Assembly: GCA_017542425.1 (NCBI GenBank)
Contig: JAFXXH010000073.1
Span: forward strand, 47,430 to 111,429
Origin: Oscillospiraceae bacterium
GTDB lineage: Bacteria; Bacillota; Clostridia; Oscillospirales; Oscillospiraceae
DNA: 64,000 nt
Direction: 5' to 3'
Part shown: one piece after another, positions 9,257 to 16,857 of the stretch
Layout of the letters: each line of letters opens with the position of its first letter
How positions within the stretch are numbered: the first letter of the stretch is position 1
Notes under the pieces: generated by a model
Seen by the model: the letters and a program-made list of their open reading frames with translations, nothing else
Database searches by the model: none
What the model was told of the DNA's origin: nothing
Made by a program: the position numbers and the translations under genes

Positions 9257-10114
9257 ATGAACCAAAAGCGTTTGCGAAGCCTGTATGACGCCCTGCGGCG
9301 GCTGCTGCGGGACAACCACTTTCCCCGGGCGGCGGCGGGCCTGTCCTATTTTCTGATGATGACCCTGTTCCCGCTGCTGATCTGTCTGTATCAGATGCTG
9401 GGCGGGCTCTTTCCCGCCCCGGCGGAGATCCGGGAGTTCTTCTCCGGCATCCTCCCGCCGGAGACGGTGGAGACGGTGCTGGACTTTCTCCGCTATGTGG
9501 CCGAGCACCACAGCAGCGCCATGTTTGTCCTGGCGCTGACCGTGGTGGTGACCGCCGCCGCCAGCGCCTACCGCATCATCGACGACGTGATCGACGAGCT
9601 GCGCCGGGTGCGCCGTCGGCGGCGGCTGGCGGACTATCTGGCCAGCTTTCTGATGAGTCTGCTCTTCCTGGCCTCCGTCTACGCCGCCGCCATGCTGGTG
9701 CTGACGGGCCGCTGGTTCCTGAACCTGCTGGATCGCTCCATCATGTTCATGAACATCTCCGACGTCTGGCGCTATCTGCGCTATCCGCTGCTGCTGGGGC
9801 TGATTTTCGGCCTGTTCTGCGGGGTCTACCGCATGACCGCCCCCCGGGGCGCGGCGGGGCTGCGCATCGTTCCGGGGGCGGCGGCGGGGGCGCTGTCGTT
9901 GCTGCTGGTGAGCATGGTCTTCTCCCACTTCCTGAGCGAGAGCGTGAAATACCCCCTGCTCTACGGTTCCATCGCCAGCGTCATCCTGATGATGCTCTGG
10001 CTCTACCTCTGCGGCATTGTGCTGTTTCTGGGCGCGGCGGTGAACGTAGCATTGGAGCGCACGGCCTATCGCAAGCGCCGGGTGAAACGGATTGCCGAAG
10101 TGAAAGAAGCCTGA
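9257..10114 (+). CDS. YihY/virulence factor BrkB family membrane protein
   Basis: The 285-residue protein has about six hydrophobic segments and the family pattern. This includes AAAGLSYFLMMTLFPLLICL near residue 27, a central ASAYRIIDDVIDELRRV loop and a C-terminal YGSIASVILMMLWLYLCGIVLFLGA(A/E) stretch. YihY/BrkB proteins were once called ribonuclease BN in error; their function is unsettled, with transport or envelope roles suggested. The ATG at 9257 has GGGAGG five bases upstream; the GTG at 9251 overlaps that site. The C-terminus is basic. Confidence 0.9.
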   Translation: MNQKRLRSLYDALRRLLRDNHFPRAAAGLSYFLMMTLFPLLICLYQMLGGLFPAPAEIREFFSGILPPETVETVLDFLRYVAEHHSSAMFVLALTVVVTAAASAYRIIDDVIDELRRVRRRRRLADYLASFLMSLLFLASVYAAAMLVLTGRWFLNLLDRSIMFMNISDVWRYLRYPLLLGLIFGLFCGVYRMTAPRGAAGLRIVPGAAAGALSLLLVSMVFSHFLSESVKYPLLYGSIASVILMMLWLYLCGIVLFLGAAVNVALERTAYRKRRVKRIAEVKEA

Positions 10115-10120
10115 ATCGGT

Positions 10121-11194
10121 TCAGCCGAGCACGCTCCGGGCGATTTCCCGCTCGGCCAGGGCGTCGGCCCCGGCGAAGTCCACATGGCCCCGGTAGACGG
10201 CTTCCAGCTCGTCGTGCAGGGCCTTGGCCCGGGCCAGGGTGTCCACGGCGGCGGCCAGCACTTCCGCGCTCTCCCGCTTGCGTTGCCGCAGCAGGGGACG
10301 CAGGCCGTGGGAAACCTCTGCCCGGACCAGACCGTCCAGCCGCAGGTGGCGGCCCTCCGGCACAGCGCCCCCCAGCACCGGATCTACGGCCAGCACCGCC
10401 ATATCCGCCTCCGGCAGCAGCAGGGCTTCCAGCCGCTCCGGCTCCAGCGGGTCCGGGCACAGCACAGCGTCGTAGCCCCTGGCCAGCGCCGCCCGGGAAA
10501 GGGTCTCCAGATAGACCTGCCCCAGCCCCAGCGCGTTTTCCAGCAGCAGCCGCCTGGGATAGCGCTCCAGCGTTTCGACCTGGCGCAGACAGCCCTGACA
10601 GCTGACGGCGGTGAGGAAGCGCCGCCGCGCCGTGCCCGGCTTGCCCAGGGGCGGCAGCAGCCGCCGGGCCAGCCCACCGGCACGCCGGGCCGCCCGCGCC
10701 GCGGCCCCGTTGTCCCCCAGCCCCGGCAGATTGCGGGGCAGCAGGCCCACAGCCGCCGCCAGCTGGCGGTAGGCCAGGGCGTACTGGGCCTGATAGCGGC
10801 GGGTGATGTCCGCGATCTCCGCCAGAGCGGGCCGCAGCGCCGCACTGTCCAGAAAGCGGCTCATGTCCAGATAGTCCGCCGCCGCGCCGGGATAGACCGC
10901 CTCGATGACGTGGGGCGCGGTGCCGTCCACATAGCCCACGCGCCGCGTGGGCAGCCACACGGCGTCCAGGGAGTCCGGGTCGCCGGAGCAGTGGACGTAC
11001 TCCACCGGCAGCCCCGCCGCCTCCGCCGCCGCTCCCACCCGCCGCATCAGGGTGCTCTTCCCGCAGCCGGGCCCGCCCTTGATGACGTGGAGGAAGTCGC
11101 CCGCCAGGGGGTCCGTGAAGCCGTCATAGAGAGAAAAAAAGCCGCCCCCGGTGTTGGCTCCGAGAAAATAGCGGCTGACAGTGCCCTGTTCCAT
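10121..11194 (-). CDS. P-loop ATPase with duplicated architecture (PRK06851-like)
   Basis: The 357-residue protein has a Walker A motif GGPGCGKST at residues 40-48, followed by VEYVHCSGDPDSLDAVWLP and DGTAPHVIEAVYPG. I recognise this pattern from a Clostridia/Bacilli ATPase family built from two similar halves. The second half retains the downstream pattern (ARGYDAVLCPDPLEPERLEALLLPEA in two blocks). Where a second P-loop is expected it reads ENALGLGQVY, so that site looks non-functional. The start is the ATG with AAGGAAGG upstream; an open N-terminal extension of 69 codons crosses a non-coding repeat. Function unknown. It occupies the place where recR usually follows ybaB. Confidence 0.75.
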   Translation of the reverse strand: MEQGTVSRYFLGANTGGGFFSLYDGFTDPLAGDFLHVIKGGPGCGKSTLMRRVGAAAEAAGLPVEYVHCSGDPDSLDAVWLPTRRVGYVDGTAPHVIEAVYPGAAADYLDMSRFLDSAALRPALAEIADITRRYQAQYALAYRQLAAAVGLLPRNLPGLGDNGAAARAARRAGGLARRLLPPLGKPGTARRRFLTAVSCQGCLRQVETLERYPRRLLLENALGLGQVYLETLSRAALARGYDAVLCPDPLEPERLEALLLPEADMAVLAVDPVLGGAVPEGRHLRLDGLVRAEVSHGLRPLLRQRKRESAEVLAAAVDTLARAKALHDELEAVYRGHVDFAGADALAEREIARSVLG

Positions 11195-11324
11195 GCCTGC
11201 ATCCTTCCTTTTCTGATTGATGTTTTCCTTCCAATCTATGCTGAAAGGCGAAACAATGACAAAAAGGCTGTCCGCTCCGACGCATTTGCCTTGGAGCGGA
11301 CAGCCATAACGATAGCAGATGTTT

Positions 11325-11354
11325 TGTAGGGGACGGCGTCCTCGACGTCCCCGC
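11325..11354. repeat. Short palindromic intergenic element
   Basis: TGTAGGGGACG ... CGTCCCCGC forms a 7-bp perfect stem (GGGGACG/CGTCCCC) with a 10-base loop. It lies in the 216-base gap between ybaB and the ATPase gene. It resembles the TGTAGGGG-type palindromes dispersed in many Oscillospiraceae genomes (recollection, not searched). No promoter is evident elsewhere in the gap. Confidence 0.45.
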
Positions 11355-11410
11355 AGCAATGCCGCGTTTTCGTTCAAGTCCGGCGAATCCGCAGCTGCCA
11401 AATTGAGAAC

Positions 11411-11746
11411 TCAGAACCCGAATCCCAGGCCCCCGGTCAGCTTGCCCATGCTCTGATTGGCGCTGTCCTCGGCCTTGCGCATGGCCTCGTTCACCGCCGC
11501 AATGATCAGGTCCTGCAGCATCTCCACGTCGTCCGGGTCCACGGCTTCCGGCTGGATGGAAAGGCCGATCAGTTCCCGCTTGCCGCTGACCGTGGCGCTG
11601 ACCACGCCGCCTCCGGCGGCGGCGCTGTACTGGGCCTGCTCCAGCTCCTCCTGCACCTTCAGCATCTCCTGCTGGAGCTTCTGCGCCTGCTTGATCATCT
11701 GCATCTGGTTCATGCCGCCCATGCCGCGGAAATTGCTCTTGCCCAT
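11411..11746 (-). CDS. YbaB/EbfC family nucleoid-associated protein
   Basis: This is a small DNA-binding protein of 111 residues, the family's usual length. A Met/Gln-rich N-terminal helix (MNQMQMIKQAQKLQQEM) is followed by VSATVSGKRELIGLSI and a C-terminal helix region. YbaB dimers bind DNA and are encoded next to dnaX in most bacteria. The start is preceded by AGGAGGACGAC. It sits 25 bases after dnaX on the same strand and is probably co-transcribed. Confidence 0.93.
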   Translation of the reverse strand: MGKSNFRGMGGMNQMQMIKQAQKLQQEMLKVQEELEQAQYSAAAGGGVVSATVSGKRELIGLSIQPEAVDPDDVEMLQDLIIAAVNEAMRKAEDSANQSMGKLTGGLGFGF

Positions 11747-11771
11747 GTCGTCGTCCTCCTGAAAAGTAGAG

Positions 11772-13427
11772 TCATTGAAATTTTACAATCGGAAAGCGGC
11801 CCAGCTCCGCCAGCTTCCGGTCCCGTTCGCCCTCGGACACGGCGGAGGTCAGTTCCTCCTCCGCCACCTCCACCCGGACGCTGCGCCCCAGCACTGCGGA
11901 AGCGTTCTTTGCCAGCAGCCCGGTCACATCCTGGCGGTCCAGCATATTCTTCGCAAAGGGGTTGTCCACGCTCAGGCGCAGGGTGTCCCCCACGAGCCGC
12001 CCCATGGCCTGACTGGGATCTTCCAAAATCAGGGAAATGCCCGCCGGAAGCTGCGCGGCGGTCTGCGCCCGGACCCGCTGCCAGAAGTCGCCCGGTTCGG
12101 GGGCGGTCTGCGCCGGGGCAGGGGAGGGGGGCGCTTTTTCCTCTGCCATCGGAGTGGCAGGGGGCGGAACGGGTTCCGCCTCCCGCAGCTCCGCTTGCAA
12201 CGTCAGTTCCGGCGCGGCTTCCACAGGGATGCTTCGCGCTTCCGCGTCCGCTGCGAGGACCGGGACCTGTGCTGCTGCCGCCGGGACCCCCTGCCGCAGC
12301 TGCCGCTCCAGCGTCTCCACCCGGGCGCGCAGCATGGGCAGGGTATCGCTGAGGCCGGGTTCGCAGAGGGTGATGAGGCACAGCTCGCAGATCATCCGCG
12401 CCTGGCCCGCCCGCATCTCCGCCAGGGCCGCCTGGATGCAGCCGATGTGGGCGATCAGCTCCGCTTTGGAAAAGGCCGTGCGGAAGGAGTCCAGCAGCGC
12501 GTCGTCATAGTTGCCCGAGCGCAGCGCCCGTCCGCCTTTGGGGGCCACGGCGCACATCAGCAGATCCCGCAGCAGGCCGGAGAGCTCCCCCAGCAGCGTG
12601 GCCGGGTCCTTCCCGTCCTGCCAGAGCCGCCCGAAGCGGGCCACGGCCCCGGCGCTGTCGTGCCGGGCGACGTGCTCCAGCAGCGCCGCGATCTCCCGGT
12701 TGCCCGCCAGACCCAGGGTGTTGTAGACCGTGTCGGTGTCGATGTCCCCGTGTCCGGCGCACTGGTCCAGCATACTCAGGGCGTCCCGCATCCCGCCCTC
12801 GCTGAGTCCCGCCAGCAGCGCCGCCGCGTCGTCCGTCAGGTTCAGCCCCTCCTGCCCGGCCACATAGCGCAGCCGGTCCATGATGACCCCGGTGTCCAGC
12901 CGCTTGAAGGCGTGGCGCTGGCAGCGGGACAGGATGGTGGCCGGGACCTTTTGCAGTTCCGTGGTGGCCAGGATGAACATCAGATGCTCCGGCGGCTCCT
13001 CCAGGATCTTCAACAGGGCGTTGAAGGCGGGGGTGGAGAGCATATGCACCTCGTCGATGATGTAGACCCGCTTTTTCGCCATGGCGGGGGAGAACAGCGC
13101 TTCGTCCCGGAGCTGGCGCACGCTGTCCACGCCGTTGTTGCTGGCCGCGTCCAGCTCCACCACGTCCGTGACGCTGCCGTCGTCGATGCCCCGGCAGAAG
13201 CGACAGGCGTTGCAGGGACTGCCGTTCACCGGCTGGACGCAGTTCACGGCCTTGGCCAGGATGCGGGCGCAGGTGGTCTTTCCCGTGCCCCGTGTGCCCA
13301 CAAAGAGATAGGCGTGGCTCAGGTGCCCGGTGATGACCTGCTGCTTGAGGGTCTCCGTGATGTGGGTTTGTCCCACGACCTCGTCAAAGGTCCTGGAACG
13401 CCATTTTCGATAGAGCGCCTGATACAT
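11772..13427 (-). CDS. dnaX: DNA polymerase III subunits gamma/tau
   Basis: DnaX is the clamp-loader ATPase. The 551-residue protein starts YQALYRKWRSRTFDEVVGQ and has the Walker A GTRGTGKTT. A zinc module CNACRFC follows, with an upstream Cys at NCVQP. The DEVHMLS Walker B box and the sensor-1 region follow. The C-terminal third is a Pro/Ala-rich linker plus the tau-like domain. The ATG at 13427 has GGGAGGTGA seven bases upstream; ten extra upstream codons are possible but lack a site. It is followed by ybaB and preceded on the same strand by the SRP RNA gene. Confidence 0.97.
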   Translation of the reverse strand: MYQALYRKWRSRTFDEVVGQTHITETLKQQVITGHLSHAYLFVGTRGTGKTTCARILAKAVNCVQPVNGSPCNACRFCRGIDDGSVTDVVELDAASNNGVDSVRQLRDEALFSPAMAKKRVYIIDEVHMLSTPAFNALLKILEEPPEHLMFILATTELQKVPATILSRCQRHAFKRLDTGVIMDRLRYVAGQEGLNLTDDAAALLAGLSEGGMRDALSMLDQCAGHGDIDTDTVYNTLGLAGNREIAALLEHVARHDSAGAVARFGRLWQDGKDPATLLGELSGLLRDLLMCAVAPKGGRALRSGNYDDALLDSFRTAFSKAELIAHIGCIQAALAEMRAGQARMICELCLITLCEPGLSDTLPMLRARVETLERQLRQGVPAAAAQVPVLAADAEARSIPVEAAPELTLQAELREAEPVPPPATPMAEEKAPPSPAPAQTAPEPGDFWQRVRAQTAAQLPAGISLILEDPSQAMGRLVGDTLRLSVDNPFAKNMLDRQDVTGLLAKNASAVLGRSVRVEVAEEELTSAVSEGERDRKLAELGRFPIVKFQ

Positions 13428-13462
13428 GGCGTCACCTCCCGGCGCAAACGCGGACAAAGCTG

Positions 13463-13504
13463 AAAAAAGCGACCCAGCCCCCCGCAGGGGCGGGGGGCTG
13501 GGTC
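13463..13504 (-). terminator. Intrinsic terminator of the SRP RNA gene
   Basis: On the minus strand GACCCAGCCCCCCG pairs with CGGGGGGCTGGGTC around a short loop and is followed by GCTTTTTTC. It lies between the SRP RNA and the dnaX start. Confidence 0.85.
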
Positions 13505-13514
13505 AAAATACGAT

Positions 13515-13805
13515 CCTTGGCGAGACTGCACACCCATCTTTGAGAGAAATGATCCATCCGTTACAACGGCAGCCAACTCGGCTCCGGCACCCTCGCGGCA
13601 CACGGAGTGACCCGCTTAGTGCTGCTCGGTTCCCCGCCTGACACGGTTCACGGGGCTCCGTTGCGCAAGACCGAAACGTCAGCATCGCTTACCGAGGTCA
13701 GTCAACACACCATTTTCCCTGGGATGGGGATTCATCCCTGCTATAGCGGATTGCAGGCGACAGGGCACCGCTGGCTCCCCGACTAGTGCAGCCTTGCCAA
13801 AGACC
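13515..13805 (-). ncRNA. ffs: Signal recognition particle RNA, long Bacillus type (SRP_bact_large)
   Basis: Read on the minus strand, this ~290-nt RNA has the hallmark SRP domain IV: CCGTGTCAGGCGGGGAACCG followed by AGCAGCACTAAG. The Alu-domain elements AGCGGTGCCCTGTCGCCTGC and GACGTTTCGGTCTTGCGCAA are also present. The ends pair (TTGGCAAGGCTGCAC with GTGCAGTCTCGCCAA). The layout matches the ~270-nt scRNA of Bacillus. It lies directly upstream of dnaX, its usual Firmicutes position, with its own promoter and terminator. End coordinates are estimated from the closing helix. Confidence 0.93.
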
Positions 13806-13813
13806 GCTTGATT

Positions 13814-13842
13814 ATTCTACACCATGCTCCGGCTTTTAGCAA
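13814..13842 (-). promoter_or_regulatory. Promoter of the SRP RNA gene
   Basis: On the minus strand: TTGCTA (13842-13837), 17-base spacer, TAGAAT (13819-13814), about seven bases before the inferred RNA start. Confidence 0.75.
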
Positions 13843-13872
13843 GATTTTTTTTGCCGAAGCGTAAAATTTTTC

Positions 13873-13900
13873 TTTACAAATCAAAAATCTGTGCTATACT
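13873..13900 (+). promoter_or_regulatory. Promoter of tRNA-Ala
   Basis: TTTACA (13873-13878), 16-base spacer, TATACT (13895-13900), about 30 bases before the mature tRNA. It is divergent from the SRP RNA promoter. Confidence 0.75.
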
Positions 13901-13930
13901 ATCCTTGTTCGCTGCTGCGGACAAGCATAC

Positions 13931-14006
13931 GGGCGATTAGCTCAGCTGGGAGAGCGCCAGGTTCGCAATCTGGAGGTCAGGGGTTCGATCCCCCTATCGT
14001 CCACCA
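13931..14006 (+). tRNA. tRNA-Ala(CGC)
   Basis: This is a complete 76-nt cloverleaf with encoded CCA. The acceptor stem is GGGCGAT/ATCGTCC with the alanine identity pair G3:U70. The anticodon loop TTCGCAA gives anticodon CGC, reading GCG codons. The T-loop is TTCGATC. It is followed at once by a hairpin terminator that is also the left copy of a direct repeat. Confidence 0.95.
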
Positions 14007-14055
14007 AAGCGAAAATCCTGTCACGCAAGTGGCAGGATTTTCGCTTTGTATTCTT
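14005..14055 (+). repeat. Left copy of 51-bp direct repeat, containing the tRNA-Ala terminator
   Basis: The repeat begins at the CCA end of the tRNA and contains the hairpin AAAGCGAAAATCCTG / CAGGATTTTCGCTTT. It differs from the copy at 15202-15252 at one position (CACGCAAG versus CACGAAAG). The two copies bracket the low-GC gene pair. Confidence 0.9.
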
Positions 14056-14067
14056 AAGTTTTCAGTT

Positions 14068-14119
14068 TTCAGTATTCATTCTTCAGTTCCCCGACAGGAT
14101 TTTCTAAATGAATACTGAA
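14068..14119. repeat. Inverted repeat in AT-rich spacer
   Basis: TTCAGTATTCATT (14068-14080) and AATGAATACTGAA (14107-14119) are perfect 13-base inverted repeats. They are embedded in TGAAGA-like repetitive text between the tRNA terminator and the next promoter. Confidence 0.65.
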
Positions 14120-14146
14120 GAATTAAGACTTAAAAATGAATAATTG

Positions 14147-14175
14147 TTGCAAAATCGGGCGTTTTCCGATATAAT
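14147..14175 (+). promoter_or_regulatory. Promoter of the four-helix-bundle gene
   Basis: TTGCAA (14147-14152), 17-base spacer, TATAAT (14170-14175), 15 bases ahead of the ATG. The transcript would have a very short leader. Confidence 0.7.
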
Positions 14176-14190
14176 TTGACTGGTGATGAT

Positions 14191-14556
14191 ATGAAGGAAA
14201 ACATTTTAATTGATAAATCTATTGATTTCGGCGCCAGGATCGTGAAGCTGTCCCGTTTTCTTGTCAATACAAAGCATGAAAACATACTTTCCAAGCAAAT
14301 TCTCCGCAGCGGGACTTCCATCGGTGCAAACATAAACGAGGCACAATACGGAAACAGCAAGGCTGACTTCATTGCAAAACTTCATATCGCGCTGAAAGAA
14401 ACGGCCGAAACGGAGTATTGGCTGCACATTTTAGAAAAGTCTGATTATCTGGATGAGAAAATGGCTTCTTCTATGTTGAATGACTGTCTGGTAATCAAGC
14501 GAATTCTGATTGCCTCTATCAATACGGCAAAAGATGGACAGGACAAGCGTCCATAA
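14191..14556 (+). CDS. Four-helix bundle protein (S23/bAvd-like family)
   Basis: This 121-residue protein has the family's typical pattern: IVKLSRFLVNTKHENILSKQ, then ILRSGTSIGANINEAQYGNS, then FIAKLHIALKETAETEYWL. The family was first seen in 23S rRNA intervening sequences and includes accessory proteins of diversity-generating retroelements. Most members are chromosomal orphans of unknown role. Codon use is clearly AT-richer than neighbouring genes. Together with the phosphatase gene 11 bases downstream it fills the interval between the direct repeats. The start follows GGTGATGAT, a weak ribosome site. Confidence 0.87.
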   Translation: MKENILIDKSIDFGARIVKLSRFLVNTKHENILSKQILRSGTSIGANINEAQYGNSKADFIAKLHIALKETAETEYWLHILEKSDYLDEKMASSMLNDCLVIKRILIASINTAKDGQDKRP

Positions 14557-14567
14557 AGGGTGAATCG

Positions 14568-15137
14568 ATGACAACTGTGTTCTTTGTGCGGCATGCCGAG
14601 CCAAATTACAAAAATCACGACGATCTGACAAGAGAACTCTCTGCAAAGGGAATGAAGGATCGACGCCTTGTTACATATTTCCTGCAGGCAAAGAAGATCG
14701 ATGTTATTCTCTCCAGCCCGTATAAGAGGGCAGTTGACACAATATCTGACTTTGCTCAAAAGCGTGCATTGGAGGTTCATCTAATAGAAGATTTCCGGGA
14801 ACGCCGTGTGGGAGGCTGGATCGAGAATTTTGATTCTTTCTGTCAGCGCCAGTGGAGCGAGTTTTCCTATAAATTATCAGGAGGAGAGAGCCTCAAGGAG
14901 GTTCAGGATCGGAACATCAATGCTTTGGCCGATGTTCTTCTAAAATATACGGGAAAAAATATTGCGATTGGCAGTCATGGAACAGCTTTGAGTACGATCA
15001 TCAACTATTATGATCGCCGCTTTGGGTATACTGATTTTATGAAGATCAAAGATTTGATGCCTTGGGTTGTCCAGTTTGATTTTGAGGGGAAAGAATGCAG
15101 ATCAATCCGGGCGTTCAATCTGTTTGATATATCATGA
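14568..15137 (+). CDS. Histidine phosphatase family protein
   Basis: The 189-residue protein starts TTVFFVRHAEPNY, with the RHA/E catalytic motif of the phosphoglycerate-mutase-like superfamily. It continues with VILSSPYKRAVDT and the second histidine in GSHGTALSTII. These enzymes hydrolyse phosphomonoesters through a phosphohistidine; the substrate is unknown here. It is AT-rich like the preceding gene and follows it after 11 bases with an AAAGGGTG site, so both are probably one transcript. The right copy of the direct repeat supplies the terminator. Confidence 0.88.
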   Translation: MTTVFFVRHAEPNYKNHDDLTRELSAKGMKDRRLVTYFLQAKKIDVILSSPYKRAVDTISDFAQKRALEVHLIEDFRERRVGGWIENFDSFCQRQWSEFSYKLSGGESLKEVQDRNINALADVLLKYTGKNIAIGSHGTALSTIINYYDRRFGYTDFMKIKDLMPWVVQFDFEGKECRSIRAFNLFDIS

Positions 15138-15201
15138 AACTTTCCGTGGGTTTGAATCCATCTATCAAAAACGCAAATCCATCTTTTTCGTACCCCATTG
15201 A

Positions 15202-15252
15202 CAAAGCGAAAATCCTGTCACGAAAGTGGCAGGATTTTCGCTTTGTATTCTT
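15202..15252 (+). repeat. Right copy of 51-bp direct repeat, containing a terminator hairpin
   Basis: It is 50/51 identical to 14005-14055 and includes the same hairpin. The remaining bases to 15423 are AT-rich repeat-like text (TTCATTCTTCGGTTTTC) and unrecognised sequence with no evident gene. Confidence 0.9.
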
Positions 15253-15423
15253 CATTCTTCGGTTTTCAATATTCATTGTTCATTCAAAGCGATAGAGCGA
15301 ACGAAGTAAATAGTAAATATCGAAAACTTAACAAAGAATAATAATTGTAAAAACTAACTTTTTTACTTCGTTCCCGTTCAAATCCACATCATCCGGGTGC
15401 ATCCGCACAGCTCCATAAACCCC

Positions 15424-16698
15424 TTATCTCCCCAGCATCGCCTGCAGCTCCCGCTGGGCCTCCGCGTAGATCCGCTCCGGGCTGTCGGGCAGGTGAAATT
15501 CTCCGTCCTCATACAGCACCCGCCCGGCGATCATGGTCAGCTTCACGCAGTCCCGGCCACCGGAGTAGACCAGGTTTTGGGGGATGTTGACGATGGGGCG
15601 CATGGAGGGGCGGTCCAGGTCGATGACGATCAAATCGGCCTGCTTGCCCACGGCGATCACGTCGCAGTCGCGCAGCCCCATGGCCCGGGCGGAGCCCACC
15701 GTGGCCGCCCGGAGCACGGTCTCTGCGTCCAGGGCGGCGGCGTCGTGGCAGAGGAGCTTTTGCAGCACGGCGGCCAGGTACATCTCCCGGAACATATCCA
15801 GGGCATTGTTGCTGGAGGGCCCGTCGGTGCCCAAGGCCAGGCGGATGCCCGCGTCGGCGTAGCGCCGGAGGGGGGCGATCCCACTGGCCAGCTTGGCATT
15901 GCTGGCCGGGCAGCTTACGACGAAGAGGCCCTGGTCCCGGAAGATTTGCATATCGTGGTCGGACAGGTGGCAGCAGTGATAGCCGCCGCCGCCGTAGTCG
16001 AAGAGGCCCAGTGAGTCGAACAGCTCCGTGGGCGTCATGCCGTGCCGCGCTAGGCACTCCGCCTGTTCCCGCTCCGTCTCGGAGATGTGGGTGAAAAAGG
16101 GGGCGCGGTGGCGGTGGACCAGCTCGCTGACGACGCGCATTTCCTCCACGCTGGTGGTGTACTCCGCGTGGAAGCCGGGGATGAGGCTGACCAGCGGGTG
16201 CAGGGCGTTCAGTTCCGTATACTCCCCCTCCACCTGCTCCGGCGTCCCGCTCATGCCGCAGAGGACATAGCGGAAGCCCTGCTGCGCGGCGCAGGCGGCC
16301 CCCTCCGGGCGGTGGTAATACATATCGAAGGCGGCGGTGACGCCCCCGGCCAGATACTCCAGAATCGCCAGCCGGGTGAAGGCGCAGACCCGCTCCGGCG
16401 TCAGCTTTGCCTCCAGGGGGAAGATGTGGTCGAAGAGCCAGGGCTGCAGGGGCATGTCGTCCGCCAGGGAGCGGCAGAAGGTCATGGCCGAGTGGGCGTG
16501 GGCGTTTTTGAAGCCGGGCATCAGCAGATTGCCCCCCAGGTCGATCTCCCGGTCAAAGGCGGGCAGGGTCTCCGGGAGCGGGCCGACATAGCAGATGCGC
16601 GTCCCCCGGACCCAAACCTCATCCTCCGTCACCGCCAATGGCCCGTCCATGCTGAGCACGCGCCCGTGATGCAAGCGCGTCAGCGCTTCCTTTTCCAT
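15424..16698 (-). CDS. Amidohydrolase, 5'-methylthioadenosine/S-adenosylhomocysteine deaminase-like
   Basis: This is a 424-residue metal-dependent hydrolase of the ATZ/TRZ/MtaD branch. Metal and catalytic motifs are in order: GFKNAHAHSAMTF (HxH), FFTHISETEREQ (metal His, catalytic Glu), GGYHCCHLSDHD and LGTDGPSSNNALDMF (metal Asp). Members deaminate aminopurine nucleosides, guanine or related amidines; MtaD and SsnA are close alternatives. The N-terminal beta-sandwich and the C-terminal GKQADLIVIDLDRPSMRPI segment are intact. No purine-metabolism neighbour helps fix the substrate. The start is in-frame with a short GGAAAGGA leader. Confidence 0.87.
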   Translation of the reverse strand: MEKEALTRLHHGRVLSMDGPLAVTEDEVWVRGTRICYVGPLPETLPAFDREIDLGGNLLMPGFKNAHAHSAMTFCRSLADDMPLQPWLFDHIFPLEAKLTPERVCAFTRLAILEYLAGGVTAAFDMYYHRPEGAACAAQQGFRYVLCGMSGTPEQVEGEYTELNALHPLVSLIPGFHAEYTTSVEEMRVVSELVHRHRAPFFTHISETEREQAECLARHGMTPTELFDSLGLFDYGGGGYHCCHLSDHDMQIFRDQGLFVVSCPASNAKLASGIAPLRRYADAGIRLALGTDGPSSNNALDMFREMYLAAVLQKLLCHDAAALDAETVLRAATVGSARAMGLRDCDVIAVGKQADLIVIDLDRPSMRPIVNIPQNLVYSGGRDCVKLTMIAGRVLYEDGEFHLPDSPERIYAEAQRELQAMLGR

Positions 16699-16857
16699 AC
16701 CGCGATCCGTCCTTTCCGTGGCTGTTTTTCATAGTATAGCGGCCCGAACGCCGGATTGCAAGCGCCGCATTCGCGCTTGCGCGGCGCGCCCTCGCTGTGG
16801 TAGAATATGGTCGAAACCGGGGGGCCACGCGCCCCCGCACAAAGGAGGCAGAGCGCC

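Noticed and set aside
13891..14118. 75-codon frame over tRNA-Ala
   Set aside because: It reads through a tRNA and its terminator; no ribosome site.
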